NCBI RefSeq assembly: GCF_048771995.1
Contig: NC_133028.1
Coordinates: 5,949,501 to 6,013,500, forward strand
Length of the DNA: 64,000 nt
Reading direction: 5' to 3'
Origin: Taeniopygia guttata
Lineage: Eukaryota > Chordata > Aves > Passeriformes > Estrildidae
Shown here: positions 1-12,705 of the stretch, piece after piece
How positions within the stretch are numbered: position 1 is the stretch's first letter
Layout of the letters: each line of letters opens with the position of its first letter
Notes under the pieces: model-generated
What the model was told of the DNA's origin: nothing
The model's input: the letters and a program-made list of their open reading frames with translations, nothing else
The model's database searches: none
Position numbers and translations under genes: made by a program

Positions 1-2692
1 CAATAGGTTTCTTTATCTGGATACCCAATGAGCCTTATCTATTTAATGAGTACAGGAGCTATCTTTTGATCCAAAGAATCACTTATTTACAGTTCATCAA
101 TGTAAAAAATGAGGTTATTTGTTTACACAGAAAAGAAGAAAGTGCTGGAGTCGGTCTGGGTCTCAGACTGTGCAGCTGTTCTGGCAGGCAGAAGTGAAAG
201 CAGAATCTGTTTATGCTGTCTGACTTCTGTGGGGGCAGAATCCCATCATGGTAGTGCCAGATGCCACGTGGCCATTCACATGGCAGATTTCCAGTACTGG
301 AAATGGCATTCCAGACTGGCAGGTGTAGCTGGGCACTGCTGTGCTGAACCTCAGCATCTGTGCTCGATGCATTTCTTACTCTTTTGCTGCACTGATATGA
401 ACTTGTATAAACTTCAGAGGATACATTTTACTACTCTGCTCCTTCATTTATTAAGAAGAATGTGTCTGTGACACAATTCTTAAATTTCTTTTAGCTGAAG
501 AGTGGAATTCAGATTTTCCACAGTTTCTATAGGCATTTTCCAGTGCTCTTTTAACTTCTTTGGGTAGAATAGATCTCACACAGTGAGAGATTTGATTTTT
601 GCTAAAGATTTATTCCTTAAATGCCAACATGAGCTGCTGGAGGAGTGACTAGGCGAAAGACTCCTGTACAAATTACCAAAACAGAGATTATAAACTATTT
701 TTGCTTAAATATTCTGTATCAAAGAGGATATTTAATAAAATAAATACTCTGAATGCTGTATTATGTGGTTGTGTTACCAAGGGGAGTTCACTTTTAACTC
801 TGCTGGCTGTTAAAATCATGTGACCCAGGGCTGTTTGCCACTCCTTAGAAATCAGACTCATTTATATATTCTATATTAATCAGGATGCACTGCACACAAG
901 CAGCTAAAGCTCTCTGGAGTTTGCTTACTGCCATCTAGGCAAGTTTTCTAAGAGATCTCAGTGCCTGATTATTCTCACTGGTACCCTGGCACCAGTGGGA
1001 GTGCTGGAGCAGAGGAAAGCCACTTCCACTAGGGCTGCACTGAAGGGGATCACATCAACTAGTGGCAAATGTTGATTTAGGATTGTGAAAGAGCCTCTGT
1101 GGAGTCTCTTGACTGACTCTGTTCTGCCTCAGCCCCTTAGAATTGTGTCACATGTCCTGCCAATTGCACTGATGCTTAACAAATGTGTTAACTCAGCAGG
1201 TGTCCAGTTTCACTTTGGAAATCCCTGGGAAAGATTTTCTTGTGTCTTTCTCCAGTCTTAGCACCTGTTTTGTAGTTGTCAAAAACATCATTCAGCAAAG
1301 AATCCTGAGAGGTTCAGTTGGGTACAGTTTAGTAAACAGATGGGAAAGAACAAACATTGTACAAAAAGGCTTTTACTTCCAGGTTACATCTGTACTGGTA
1401 CAGACTGTTGAGGGATCCACAAGACGTGTTCACAATCCTGCAGTGAAGAGCATCTGTGCTACATTTCCTGTCTGGAGATGTGGCATCCCTTGGTGCTGAA
1501 AACAGTTTGATCTAAATAGCTCATTCATTCAAGTGAAGTGGTTACTCAGTGCTGCTCCCAGTAACACTGATGATTCTTTAGCTAGAGCTATTTGGAAAAC
1601 GGGCTCAGGCTATGGCAGGATGATCCAACTTTCCCTTTCAATGTTGAATTGCCTTTAAAATATGGGCATAGACCAGGATCCAAAACCTGATTCTGGTTGT
1701 ACAGATTAGCACTGTAGAAAAGTCTCAAACACAGTATCTTAGATAGAAAAAGGAAGTAGGTGGCTGTTTCTGTTCATGGACAAAAGTGATAGGGGAGAAA
1801 CACGACCTCAGATGAGAGGCCATCTCTCCAAGGCTGGGGAAAGGTACATATTTTGGCATATAAATGGGCTTATTTTATACTGTGAAGGAGAAGCTGAGGT
1901 AGCAATTGATCTTAATCCCTGGTGTGAGCAGATTGTCTTTGGGATCATCTAAACTGCCCTTTCTGAGAAACGAATTTCAGTTTGCCTAGAATTCATGTGT
2001 GTGCAGAAAACAGCTAGAAAAAAGTCCTGCTTCGTGTGGTTAGGTACTTTACTTTCTTTTCACATCCCATGAACCTCTGTTGCATCTAGATTTTTTATTC
2101 TAAAGTGTCTGTTTTCCTCCTTGTACTCATTGCTCTCACTGTACAGTGCTTTTTGAGGAAGTATGATCTACCTACCCCCAAATTGTGTTAAAAGGCTGCA
2201 GTAATGGCTGGGGCTCTTGCTGCTTTGTGATTATCTGCAACAGACAAATGAGAATCACTTTTGGCACAAAGGACCCCAAAGAGGGAGCAGTAGATGAGAT
2301 TGTGTAGAGAAGAGGAGATCATGATTGAAAGGCTGGAAGAATGGAACCATCCCTTCTCTTGGCTGTCTGCTGCACTTCAGGGTACCCAGTGCTTTGAAAA
2401 CATGGGAGGAACAAGAGCAGAAAAAGCAACTTCCAAATTTTCTCCCTTTATGTCCATGAATAACAGTGGTTGATCTGTCTGGAAAACTAAAGGGTATAAG
2501 CTTGACTGAATGTGCGCTCCAGGGATGGGCTGGTGAGTGTATGAAGATATGACAGCTTGGGAAGAGGATTTCTGAAAGCAGTAATTAGAACTCAGTTACT
2601 CTGACAGAAAGAGGAAGCAGTGATCCTCATGTGCTTTGGCAAGCAGGGCATAAGCTGTGGGTTCTGTCCTGCTTGTACAGATGTGCCTGTGT
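1..2692. other. Intergenic DNA, no gene recognised
   Basis: Only short open frames (120 aa or less) occur here. None has a recognisable domain or a plausible chain of splice sites. No tRNA, simple repeat or LINE block was recognised until the CR1 copy that begins near 2693. Confidence 0.6.
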
Positions 2693-3078
2693 GTCCTATG
2701 AAGACAGGCTGAGAGCTGGGACTGTTGGTCTGTAGAGGAGGCAGCTTTGGGCAGCCCTTGTAGCAGCCTTCAGTACCTAATGGGAGGTATAAATAAGGGA
2801 CAGTGATGCTTTACATGGGCAAATAGAGATGGGATAAGAGGGCACAGTTTAAAAGAGATTTACATTAAGTGTGAGAGAAATGCCCTGTGAAGGTGGTGAG
2901 ACACTGGATCAGACTGTCCAGAGAAACTGTGGCTGCCCCATCCCTGGAAGTGTTCCAGGCCAGGTTGGATTGGGCTCTGAGCAACCTGATCTAGTGGAAG
3001 TGTCCCTGCCCATGGGAAAGGGTTGGAGTGACATGAGCTTTAAGGTTCCTCCCAACCCAAACGATTCTGTGGTTCACA
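2693..3078 (+). mobile_element. CR1 LINE, 5'-truncated 3' end
   Basis: The block opens with 'CCTATGAAGACAGGCTGAGA' and continues through the region before the CR1 3' UTR. It contains the hallmark 'GGCTGCCCCATCCCTGGAAG' at about 2931-2950, then the GCCAGGTTGGAT and GTCCCTGCCCATGG blocks, and ends near 'GATTCTGTGG' at about 3063-3072. CR1 is the dominant avian non-LTR retrotransposon. Copies are usually truncated at the 5' end and lack a poly(A) tail, as here. The strand is given in the sense of the element. There is no intact ORF2. The 5' boundary is approximate. Confidence 0.88.
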
Positions 3079-6000
3079 CCCACTTGCTGGTGCAGATTTG
3101 TTACCTTCAAGACAGAGATAACATAGGTTTTCAGTGTGTTGGTAACAGTGAATCAGCTTTTATTTGCTCAGGAGTTGGAATGCACGCTATGTTCAAGTCC
3201 AATAAATCATAATAGAAGGCTTGTTTTTCTCAGTAAATGATTAAAAAATCCTAAATTGGGCAATGAGAGTGGATACAAACAGGAATCAGTTCATCTCAAA
3301 AAGCAAAGCAAAGCTAAATATTAGAAGACAGGGAGCAGAAAAGTTTGTTTTCCCAGGTCACTGGTTCCCATGTTGCTATGCTTGTGTAGGTCAGTAACCA
3401 GGCAGTGGCCACAAAACAGCGCCCAGAGATCTTTAATCACTCTGAGCCTTTCTGGACAAACCACTTGATGCTTGCCAGTAAGTGCTGAAATCTGGAAGCA
3501 GCCTCATCTGCTGAGGAATTTGGCAAGTGGGAGAGCATGTAGCAGCTCAGGGACACTTCCCACAAGGTCAGATTGTGGTGACCAGGCTGTGCTCCAGGAC
3601 ATGGCTGGCAGCAGGCGGATGAAGCCAGAACAAAAATCTTTCTCTGGGATTAGATCGGATGGGAGAGCTTGTGAGGACTGCCTTTAACGGCTGAGATCCA
3701 AAAAGTGTTTGGAAGGTTTTGGTGCTGAAAGTGGCAGTCTTGATCTTTGGGGTGGATGTGAAGGTGTGAAGATGACTGCTGTGGGGTCTGTATCCCACAG
3801 CTTCCTGCATGGCGACCAACTCCCTCAGCCAGAGGGGAACAGCAGGAGCTTTGTGCCTCGTCAGTCCCTGCTTTCTTTGCTGTTTTTTATAGCATGGATG
3901 ATGCTTCAACCTAAAGACCCCTGAGTTTTGTTTTGTTTTGTGCATAATAGAACTAAAAGAGAGCAAAGGTGAGTTCTTTGGCAGTGCACCCAGGGAAGAG
4001 ACAGTGACCTGTGTCTGGTCATGCCAGTGAGCCCAGGCAGTCACTGGGGACACAGGAGCCCTGCTCTGGGCTCTCTGCAGTGCCCTGAGGGGCTTCAAAC
4101 CCCCCTCCTGAGTGCACTAACCACCACAACTGGAAAATTTCAATTTTCTTGCTCCAAAACTCCTTGCTGCTGCTGGAAATAACACACTGTTCACAGGGAC
4201 AAGGGCAGAAGGAGGTCAGCTCCATTCCCAGAGGAAGAGAGGGGCAGCTAGAGCTTTCTTGGAAGACCAGAGAAACCTTTCTCCTTGTGTTTGTGCAGCC
4301 TCATGCTGCTGAAGAGAAATCCTGCCTCAAAACAGTATTGCAATTAGGTCTTTTCCAGGACTTAAGGCATTTTCCTGTCATGAGAAAGACAGGGGTGGTA
4401 AGTCCTCAGGGAAGAGAGCTCTGAAGCCCTGTGAGCACTGCAACCCCCCAGCTCCTTCAGCACTGCCTTTCTGCATTAATTCTGATTTACAGAGCAATAC
4501 AGGTTTGAGGAGGCCTGAAGATGCTCCCAGTGGGAACTGAACACCAGTACTGTGATACCCAGTCCTGGATGCTGAGCTGGAGATCCACAGGGGTGCAATG
4601 GGGTGTTCAGGGGGCTGTAGGCTGGGAAATGAAGGTCAAAGGGCAGCTGATCAGCATTTTTCAGAATGTAAAATTGATCAGGGAGGCATCATTAGAGCAT
4701 CCTCCATGGGGGCCTGCACTGCTGAGCTGAGCTGTCAGCCAGAGCCATTCCCACAGTCAGTTCCTGCTCCTGTTACACTGGATGCCACACACCCAGGATT
4801 AAGCAAGCTGCTCATTAATGATGTTTTACAGTTTCCTGGCTTAGATCCTCAACAGAGCTGGCTGTCCAAACTGCCCTGGAAAAGTTCTAGATCTGATCAC
4901 AGAGATGGAGAGGATGTAGAGCTGTTCCTGCTTTCCTAGGTGCAGCATGCCCTGCCAGCTTTGGGAAGATAAATGATCCCCCTCGGTGGAGTTGCTTTGG
5001 GGTTGGTGGGGCTGGTGGCTTGGTCTGTAGTAACACTGCTGCTGTTGTTTGGGTTTTGGAGCACTGCCTGGCACTACAGACAGAATAATGGGTGATCAAG
5101 AAGTAACAGTGGAACAGTAATGCAAACTGCAATAAATACAGAGATTCATTATTAATGGGACATTAAAAACAAAAGGGTAAGTAGAGCAAATTGTATGCTG
5201 GCAGCACAACAGCTCTGCAGAAAAATCCCAGGGCTGTCCCTTAAAAAAAAAAAAAAATCAATGCTCTGTGCAACATTTTGAGTTCTGCTTTCTGTTATAC
5301 GGTATTTGTTCTGCCTGGGAGCCTGGGTTATTTCTGGAAAATGCAGAATTTGAGATGCACTTTAGCCCCAGTAGCCTCCTGAGTGTAAAGGCTACAAACC
5401 AGAGCAGTGCCCTCAATCAACTGTGACTTAATGGATCTTTAATTTTGGGTTAAGCTACAGAACTGGATTTTACAGGAATGGAAAGACAGCAGAATCTGAA
5501 TTACTGCTTTTGCAAAGCTCAAGCAGGAGTCTGAGGCTGGACCCAGACTGGTACCATGAGGGGCAGCAGCAGGAAGGGCTCATTTCATCCCCTCTTTGCA
5601 TAAACATTGGCACTGAGGACAAATTTATATAATTTTACAGTAATTGAAGCTCAGGCAGAAGCTTTTGGCTTTACCTCATGTTTTGGGGCTGGTCCAGAGC
5701 TCTGGGGAGTAAAGAGCCCCTGAAACAGCTCTGTTAAGGTGCTGATGCTTCCACACCTGCACCATGCTGCAGATCTGCTCAATTATCTCTGGCACAGCCA
5801 GATCACGACAAACTCATCTTCCTCCATCAGAGACTGAGGTCATGCCCATGGATGTGCTCCAGCTGAACAGGCCAGCAGCAATGGGGTGACACAAAGCACG
5901 TGGTGGGAGCACAGAAAGGATCTACCCCTTTACCTTCACCACAGGGCTCTCACTGACCCAACTCTTTGCCACCAAGTGGCTTCAGGTCTCTCTGTTAGCC

Positions 6001-6799
6001 CCTTGAAGCCAAGTCCTCCCCAGGCAGTGCTTTTACTCTCTCAGCATTACCTTTCCCTGGCAGAGTTTCATAGGTGTGGCTTTGGCCTGCACAAACAGCT
6101 CTTGCAGCTCAGTCTCCAGCCAGGTCAGACCTAACCATGTCCAGCTTAACTGCATTCCATGCTGTATTCCTGGCACCTCCATCTCACCCTTCCTTGGTGC
6201 TGATAATCCTTTCCAGAAGGCCATGACAGGGTCACCACTCCTGTGATTCATGCTGGCCTGTCCGAGCTGCTGCTGGGGCTGCTGCTCTGGGCAGGGGGAA
6301 TGCTGTGCCCCGTGCTGCTGCCAGGGAGGGCATGGGTCACTGCTGCCTTCCCCTGGTGCTGCCCAAAAGCTTCCCCCTCTCTTATCAACACTGAAACCTG
6401 TCCCTTCCTTCCTTTGTGTCAAATTCAGGGAACTGAAATTAGTTTGGTTTTTCTTTTTTGTGTTCCCTGCCAACATCTGTCATACCAAACTGTTTTCACG
6501 CTAAGCTATTTGTGAGAATGATTCTGCTCATTTTGGGGATGAAATGGGAGACCTGCATAGAGAGTGAATGACTGATGGCACATCCACCTGGTCAGGCCAT
6601 GGAGTGTAAAGCCAGGCTGGGTTTCATCCATTGCAGCTAATCCCAGCATTCCAGCCCTGGGGTCTGTGTTTCCCAGGGCCCCTCTGTGACTCTAAGCTGG
6701 TGGCTGAGCTTAATTCCACACAGCCCTACAAAGCCATATGAGACCAATATTTTATCCTTCTGGGATTCACAGGTATTCTTTTAAAGGAAATGTTCAAAA
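3079..6799. other. Intergenic DNA, no gene recognised
   Basis: Several frames of 60-180 aa are open on both strands, but they overlap one another and have no recognisable domain. The longest, on the - strand at 3568-4098, looks like a chance frame. A 15-base A run lies near 5242-5256 without the surrounding structure of a processed pseudogene. Confidence 0.55.
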
Positions 6800-6802
6800 T
6801 GA

Positions 6803-6862
6803 ATCATAGAATCATTCAGGTTGGAAAAGACCTCCAAGATCATTGAGTGCAACCCTTGACCT
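6803..6862 (-). mobile_element. CR1 LINE terminal fragment (about 60 bp)
   Basis: The stretch 'AATCATAGAATCATTCAGGT' followed by TTGGAAAAGACCTCCAAGATCAT is the reverse complement of the extreme CR1 3' tail. Only the last 60 bp or so is recognisable, so this is either a very short insertion or the surviving end of an old copy. Confidence 0.8.
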
Positions 6863-8424
6863 TTATTTTTTTTCAGCTTAGATGACTCCTGTGGTGTTAA
6901 ACAGTGTTTTATGTCATGTGGTGTTGGGGGAATTCTCTCTGAGTGTTAATTCATTGAAAACATTTGGGATTTCTCTTTGGAAAAAAGTTTCATACTGTGA
7001 TGGTTACTATTAAGGACTTCACCATAAGAACTCAGATCATTAAAGGCAGAAAACAAAGTAAACTCAAAAGATGTTACCTTTAGGAAATATTATGATATCA
7101 GGTAGCCTCAGAATATGAATATCTTAGATCGTTATTAATAAAATGAAGAAAATACTTCATTTAATTAGTAGTAAAGACCTTGGAAAATTGAAAAGGACAG
7201 AGGTGAATCAACAGAAGAACTAATGATCTGATAGGCAAATCAGAAAACCTCTTTTCAATGGAAAGATGGAAATCCCGATACCACAGGCTTTCAAAACACA
7301 AAAGATCAAACCATCAAGTGGGTTTGTAGCCATGGGTATGTGAGGTAGACTGTCCTGAGCCACTTTCGTGGCCAACAACCTCCTGCTGGCAGTTTTGACA
7401 AAGAGATTTTGCCACCTATTGCCTTCCTAAGCCACCCCACCCTGTCCCCCACTCTTCTGGCTTGGTGGGAGCTGCCAGGAAAGTGCCTTTCCAAAGCAAG
7501 GATTACTTTTTTTCCTGCTTGGAAAATCTGCTGCTAAAGATGTGAATGGAAAATGCTGGCTCATCATGGTGAAGAAGGTCGATGTCCATCCTCTCCAAAC
7601 TCCCCTGCACTTGCTGGGTGAGTCTGCCCCAGCTCTCAAAAAGTGGCCAGGCCTTTGTACCCAGTGTGAGGTGAGAGAGTTAATGATTACTTTCCAGAAC
7701 AAAATGTGAGACCCGGAGGTGAGGTTCTACTGTCTGGGATAAATCAATACATGGAATTTACCTTGGTAACATCAGAAAGGGCTGGTAGTCAACACAGCTC
7801 TCCACAGCATTGGCCAGAGAGGGGTCAGCAAAGGCTGAGCCGTCCTGAATTCCCAATGACCCTCAGTCCTGCTGCCTCAGCACCTTCCTTATTGTTCCCC
7901 TTGAAACATTTCTGGCTGCATCCCCATCCTTCTCACCACCTCTCACTCAGCATGTTACCCATGACTCAGGCATCTCCTGCAGTGGTGCCTGTCTCCCATT
8001 TCTGGGCTGGGAGTCAACTCATGCTGAGGATATCAAAGATGTGCAGCTGATTGTCCTGCTGCTGATTTGGCCCTCACTGCTTTTCATTAATTAAACCCCA
8101 AACCTGCACTCCTTTGTCAAAGCTGTCTGAAATCACTTCCTAGGCCTAAAACATGCCAGGACTGGGGAAAGGACAGGGCTTGCAGAGGCTGTTTTTGAAG
8201 ACAAATCAAATAAAAAAAAAAAAACGAAGAAAGATGTGACGACGATTTGACACTGGCTTAATCCAGGGCTTAAATGCCAGTGCTGAGTTAGGGCACAGCA
8301 TGGGTGGTGCTCAGCAGGGAGGAAGAAGGGGAAGCTGAAGGGCAGGAAAGTACCTTTAGAAAGGGCTTTCTGCTCCCATTTCCTCACTGCTGGTCTGGAT
8401 CCTGATACAAGCAGCTGTCTTAAC
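6863..8424. other. Intergenic DNA, no gene recognised
   Basis: Short overlapping frames only. No domain, RNA gene or obvious repeat was seen. A 13-base A run near 8211-8224 is isolated. Confidence 0.5.
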
Positions 8425-8640
8425 CTTTATACTTATAATATTATATATATATATAAGTTATTTATACATGTAATAGAATATGTATAAATATAATATAATA
8501 TAACATATATAATATACAAGAAGAAAAATATATTATACTTATACTATTATATATAATTATAAAACATATATAATATAATATTTAATATTATATTAGTTAT
8601 TTATACATATATATGTATATTATTCAAAAATATTTTTTCA
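8425..8640. repeat. AT-rich low-complexity / TA-rich tract
   Basis: The stretch is almost pure A/T, with TATATA and ATAATATA runs and internal near-palindromes such as repeated TTATTTATACAT. It behaves like an expanded and decayed (TA)n microsatellite. The roughly 310 bases that follow (8641-8950) show only short chance frames. Confidence 0.85.
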
Positions 8641-8951
8641 GTCGTACCTCAGGCAGGATTTCACCCTGCTAAACCCAGCTGCAGTGAGCAGGGGGTTGAT
8701 CAGAGCCAGCCAAACACATCACCTTGCTCTGCAAGCAGTGTGTGCCCACTGAGCAGAGCAAAGGGCAGGAGGGCAGCAGAGCTGCTTCTCTTCTTCCCCT
8801 CTGTGGAGTGCGTGCAGGACAGCAGCACCCCAGTGCTGCTCACAGCTTCACAGTGGCTGTGAAGATGTCCCCATGGGTGGCAGGCTTCCTTGTAGAGGGA
8901 CTCCACAGTTTTCAATAAAACCTACTCCTTCCAAGCACAGCTCATGAAAAA

Positions 8952-9235
8952 GAATCCCAGAATGATGGCAAGATTTGGGTTGGAAGGGACCATTAAAGGT
9001 TACCCAGTCCAAACCCCACAATAAGCAGGGACATCTTCAACTAGGTCAGGTTGCTCAGAGCCCTGACCCACCTGGCCTTGAATGTTTCTGAGGATAGGGT
9101 ATCCACCACCTTTCTTAGTAATCTGTGCCAGGGTTTTACCACCTTCATTGTAAAAAGCTTCTTCCTTATATCTAATGCAAATTGACCCCCTTTTAGCTTA
9201 AAACAATACCATTGCCTCTTGTCCTATCAATGGGG
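8952..9235 (-). mobile_element. CR1 LINE fragment, antisense
   Basis: Reading the - strand gives the CR1 3' portion. On the + strand the recognisable complements are GGGTTGGAAGGGACCATTAAAGG at the start, then TCAGGTTGCTCAGAGCCC and CACCTGGCCTTGAATG, then a block ending in CCTCTTGTCCTATCA. This order matches CR1 reversed. It is diverged and has no coding potential. Confidence 0.88.
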
Positions 9236-9740
9236 ACACTGCCAGGAGCAGACATTCAATTATATATTATATGCAAAGCTTACAACAAATTACAAATGAG
9301 CAGGCAAATCATCTTCTCACTTCTCAGAAGTCCACAATTTCACTTTGCTTCCCCTTCATATTCCAACCTGATTACTTGCTCTCCATCATGCTGTGCTCCC
9401 ATGTTTTGCTCCAGGCAGCAGGTAGGAGAGATAGGAGGCAGCTGAGAATTTCTCCAGAGACACTTCATGGTTGGATTCTAATAGGTGCCAGCTCTAAAAC
9501 ATCAGGCAGTTTGCACTCAGGCTTAGGAATACAGTGAGGCCAATGATGTGCTATTTTTAAAAGTCCTGCCCCTAAGCTGAGACACAAACCCTTTGTTATG
9601 GCTCTTAGAAGAGACACTGTGATCTCATGGGTCCTTCCTCTTTTTAAAATGAATTCTTTTAAAGTTCTCAATGTGGTCCCTTTTCCTTAGCAAAAGCGTA
9701 ACAGGTTATCTCCAAACTATGATCTAATTATATGTATGTG

Positions 9741-9825
9741 TGCTTTAATTAGGTCAATTTAAAATCAATTTAGAAAAGTTGCACTGACTGGTTTAGTTAA
9801 TGTAGATCAGACTCCAGATAGGATG
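9741..9825 (+). repeat. Left arm of an 85-bp inverted repeat
   Basis: The arm begins TGCTTTAATTAGGTCAATTT and ends CAGACTCCAGATAGGATG. Its reverse complement recurs at 12621-12705 with only three substitutions and no indels by eye, about 96% identity. Similarity fades immediately outside the outer edge, apart from a shared TTATAT nearby, and inside the inner edge. Sharp edges of this kind fit a terminal inverted repeat. Confidence 0.85.
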
Positions 9826-12620
9826 TATGTCAATATACATATTTTTTGATGCATCATTTCAACTTTTCATGGAAGATTGAGATGCAAATAATATTCCCGA
9901 GGAAATCAGAATAGAAGCATTGGACCCAGAGATCCAGCTTTAAACAAACTGTGCAGCTCTGAGCATGCATACAATTATGCATATAAATACAAACAAATAA
10001 AAGACTTCTCAGTAATGAAAAAGTTAATCACAGTGATTTCTTTGCAGAGCAATAACTCTATGCAAATAATCTTGAAATTTGCCTGAACACCTGTCAGCTC
10101 AATTGCTTTGACACTGTGTGCAACAAGTTTATTCATGGTGCCTTTGCAATTCTGGGAATGAGCAGTTGTAAAGCACCTGAGACTGATTTCCTCATGGCAC
10201 TGCACATGTGGATGCCTTTAAATCCAGTTTGACTAAGGGGCAAAGGAGGAATTTCCTGGGAGAGTCTAATGCTGTGGCTTTTCTGGCTCTGCTAGAGATG
10301 GAAAAGCAGAGCTTTCCATTGGAATAGACATATCTGAGTGATGGAAAGCTATGGAAAATGTGATTCGTGATGAGGTTTAAATGTTGCAGCTGGAAAGTTT
10401 GGCTGGGTGTGGAGAACAAGTTGATTCAACCACCAAGAGAGGAGAGATAAAAATCATCTGGAGTATTTTTGCCAAACATTTGGCTGAGAATTCAAAATCA
10501 CCTGTTCTGGGGTAATGTTTAATTATTGGCTATCTATAAGGAAAGCCAATATTCCTTCTCTGGTGTATCTGCATTCAGTGGAGATACACACACCTGAAAA
10601 ATCATGCAAAATTTGACCTGGGATATCCTGGCTTCCCACCCCAATTCCAGGTTTGATATGAAATGCCCAGCCCAAGGCAGATGGGTGCACCACGGCAGCA
10701 ACCTCTCACTTCCCCTGAAATTCATTCATACTTTGGCCCAAGTGTCAGGTGAATGATTTCCCAAATTCCCATTCCTTTCCCACACATATTTTCTAACAGC
10801 TGCTGAGCACATGGAACTCCATCCTTGCCATTTGAACATCCTCCACCCCAGCAGCAGCACCAGGGCTCTCACCAGACACTGCAGGCTTTGCCTTTGGAGG
10901 ATGTTGGCAAGAAACAGCTTTACTCACATAAAAGGAAACCATTTCACACCCCACAACCATTAAACCAAGGAAATCCTTGCCACAAGATCTGTCAGTGATG
11001 AAAATTCTGAAGGGGTTTAAGGAGAGATTAGGCCAGTTCATAGAGGGCAGAGCCCTCAGGAGTTCTGGGGCCCACATGCCTGGTTACCTCAGCCTCTGAT
11101 TCAGGAAATCCTTCCATCACCTATGGCCAAGGTTTGGGAAATAACAACAGAGAAAGGATCACCCTCTCCCTGCCCTATTTTTCAGTGGTGCTGTTGGAAA
11201 GTTATACTGGGATATGGACATTTTTGACTAGACCCAGTTGTAGGTATTTTTCATCATTGCCAGATGAAACCCTGTGCCTGAGCTGGCTGTGTGTGGCTGC
11301 CATGGGTGAGGAGACATCAGGCTGATTTGATGGTAGCATTTTACAATTGTTTGATGCTGGCACAATTAACTGGTTCAGGGCAATATCATTTCACCCAATA
11401 CACACCAACAAGAGTTTCCATTTTATAATACTGCACAACATCATCTGCACAATAGTGGTATAAGGGAACTGCTCCTGCCACACCTTAACCAAGCCAAATG
11501 CAGGCCCTGTGCTTTGCACCACCACAAGAAACCCAAATCTTTTAAGTCACAAGGTTGTTTCAATATTTTCTTTATCTTTTTTCAGTCTTTGGCCATTGAC
11601 ACTGACAGTGTTGAAATACAAAGAGCTGTATCTTTGCTCGGTGGTTTTGGCTCCCAAATTGCTACAACTCTGGGGGAAGATGAGCTTTCAGAAGGATGTC
11701 TCTGTGCTGTGATGCACTGCCTTGGTCTCTCTTTCTGTTTCTGGGGAACATGACCATGCTACAGACCCTTGTAGCCAGCCATGGGGTTTTCCTGGCCCTC
11801 TGATGTTGCCTTGCCCCAGGGTTCAGTGCAGCCTGTTATTTCACTGACTTCTTTGTCCATACTGCTGGGTTGGGAGATAAGAGCCCCAGAGTTTCTGCCC
11901 ATGGTCTTCACAGCTTCTCTTTTCCATCACCTTCATCTCCTTCCTGGCACCTTTAACTACTCAGAAATGCCATTGCCAGAGTTAGTCCTGGCTTGAGGCA
12001 GGAGGTGGAACAAATATTCTCTCCCTTTCCTTGAGTCTGAACTATTACCCTTCCTATTTAGGTTTCATGGTTGGGGTGTTGGGTTATCCCTTCAGTGGAG
12101 AGCTAAATTTAGACTAAGCATTATGTGATTGTCCTCCCTGCCTCTGGAGGGATCACCAGCATCCAGTGCAGTGCAGGTGATTCTGGAAGTGCTTTCCTCT
12201 ACATCCCCTTCTCAAAGGCCATAAGGCTGCTTTAGGCTTCAGGTCTGACCCTCACCAGGTAATTGTGCCATCAGGCTGCTGGCAGTGTACAAGGCAGTGT
12301 GGTTCTTGCTTCAGCAAATGTCTCAGTGGCGCCAGGTGAGGGCTGTGCAGAGTCACAGGCTGGTGCTAAGCCTGCTGACTCTGTGGCTGCTGGCAACACC
12401 TCCAGCAAGCTTCCCTTCAGAAACAAGGAGACCAAGCCCAGCCAGGCTGTAGTTGAAGGCAGCATGGTGAAAAAACTGTTTTCAAATTCAGCTCATTAAA
12501 TTCCCTGCACATATGTGTGCTCCAGCACAGCTAAGCTTAACAAAACCATAAATTTAGACCATCTGATATCTGGCCATAAAAAATGATGAATTGATGACTG
12601 AATGAATTATTTTGCTCTTT

Positions 12621-12705
12621 CATCCTTTCTGGAGTCTGATCTACATTAACTAAACCAGTCGGTGTAACTTTTCTAAATTGATTTTAAATTGACCTAATTA
12701 AAGCA
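12621..12705 (-). repeat. Right arm of the 85-bp inverted repeat
   Basis: The arm reads CATCCTTTCTGGAGTCTGAT at its inner edge and ends GACCTAATTAAAGCA at its outer edge, the reverse complement of the arm at 9741-9825. The differences from the left arm are a T/A near the inner edge and two transitions in the middle. Confidence 0.85.

Larger units (their letters stand above)
9741..12705. mobile_element. Candidate TIR-bounded DNA element, non-autonomous
   Basis: A 2,965-bp segment is bounded by the 85-bp inverted repeats. The interior has no frame longer than about 94 aa and no recognisable transposase, so if it is a transposon it is a non-autonomous or decayed copy. I could not find a convincing target-site duplication: the flanks are ATGTATGTG on the left and GTAAGAGTA on the right. 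The alternative is two independent insertions of one short element in opposite orientation, or an inverted local duplication. The inverted repeat is certain. Calling the whole span one element is inference. Confidence 0.4.

Noticed and set aside
3568..4098. 176-aa - strand open frame
   Set aside because: Chance frame with no domain. An equally open frame on the + strand overlaps it.
5100..5260. A15 run that might mark a processed pseudogene tail
   Set aside because: No coding or known gene sequence precedes it, and no flanking duplication was seen.
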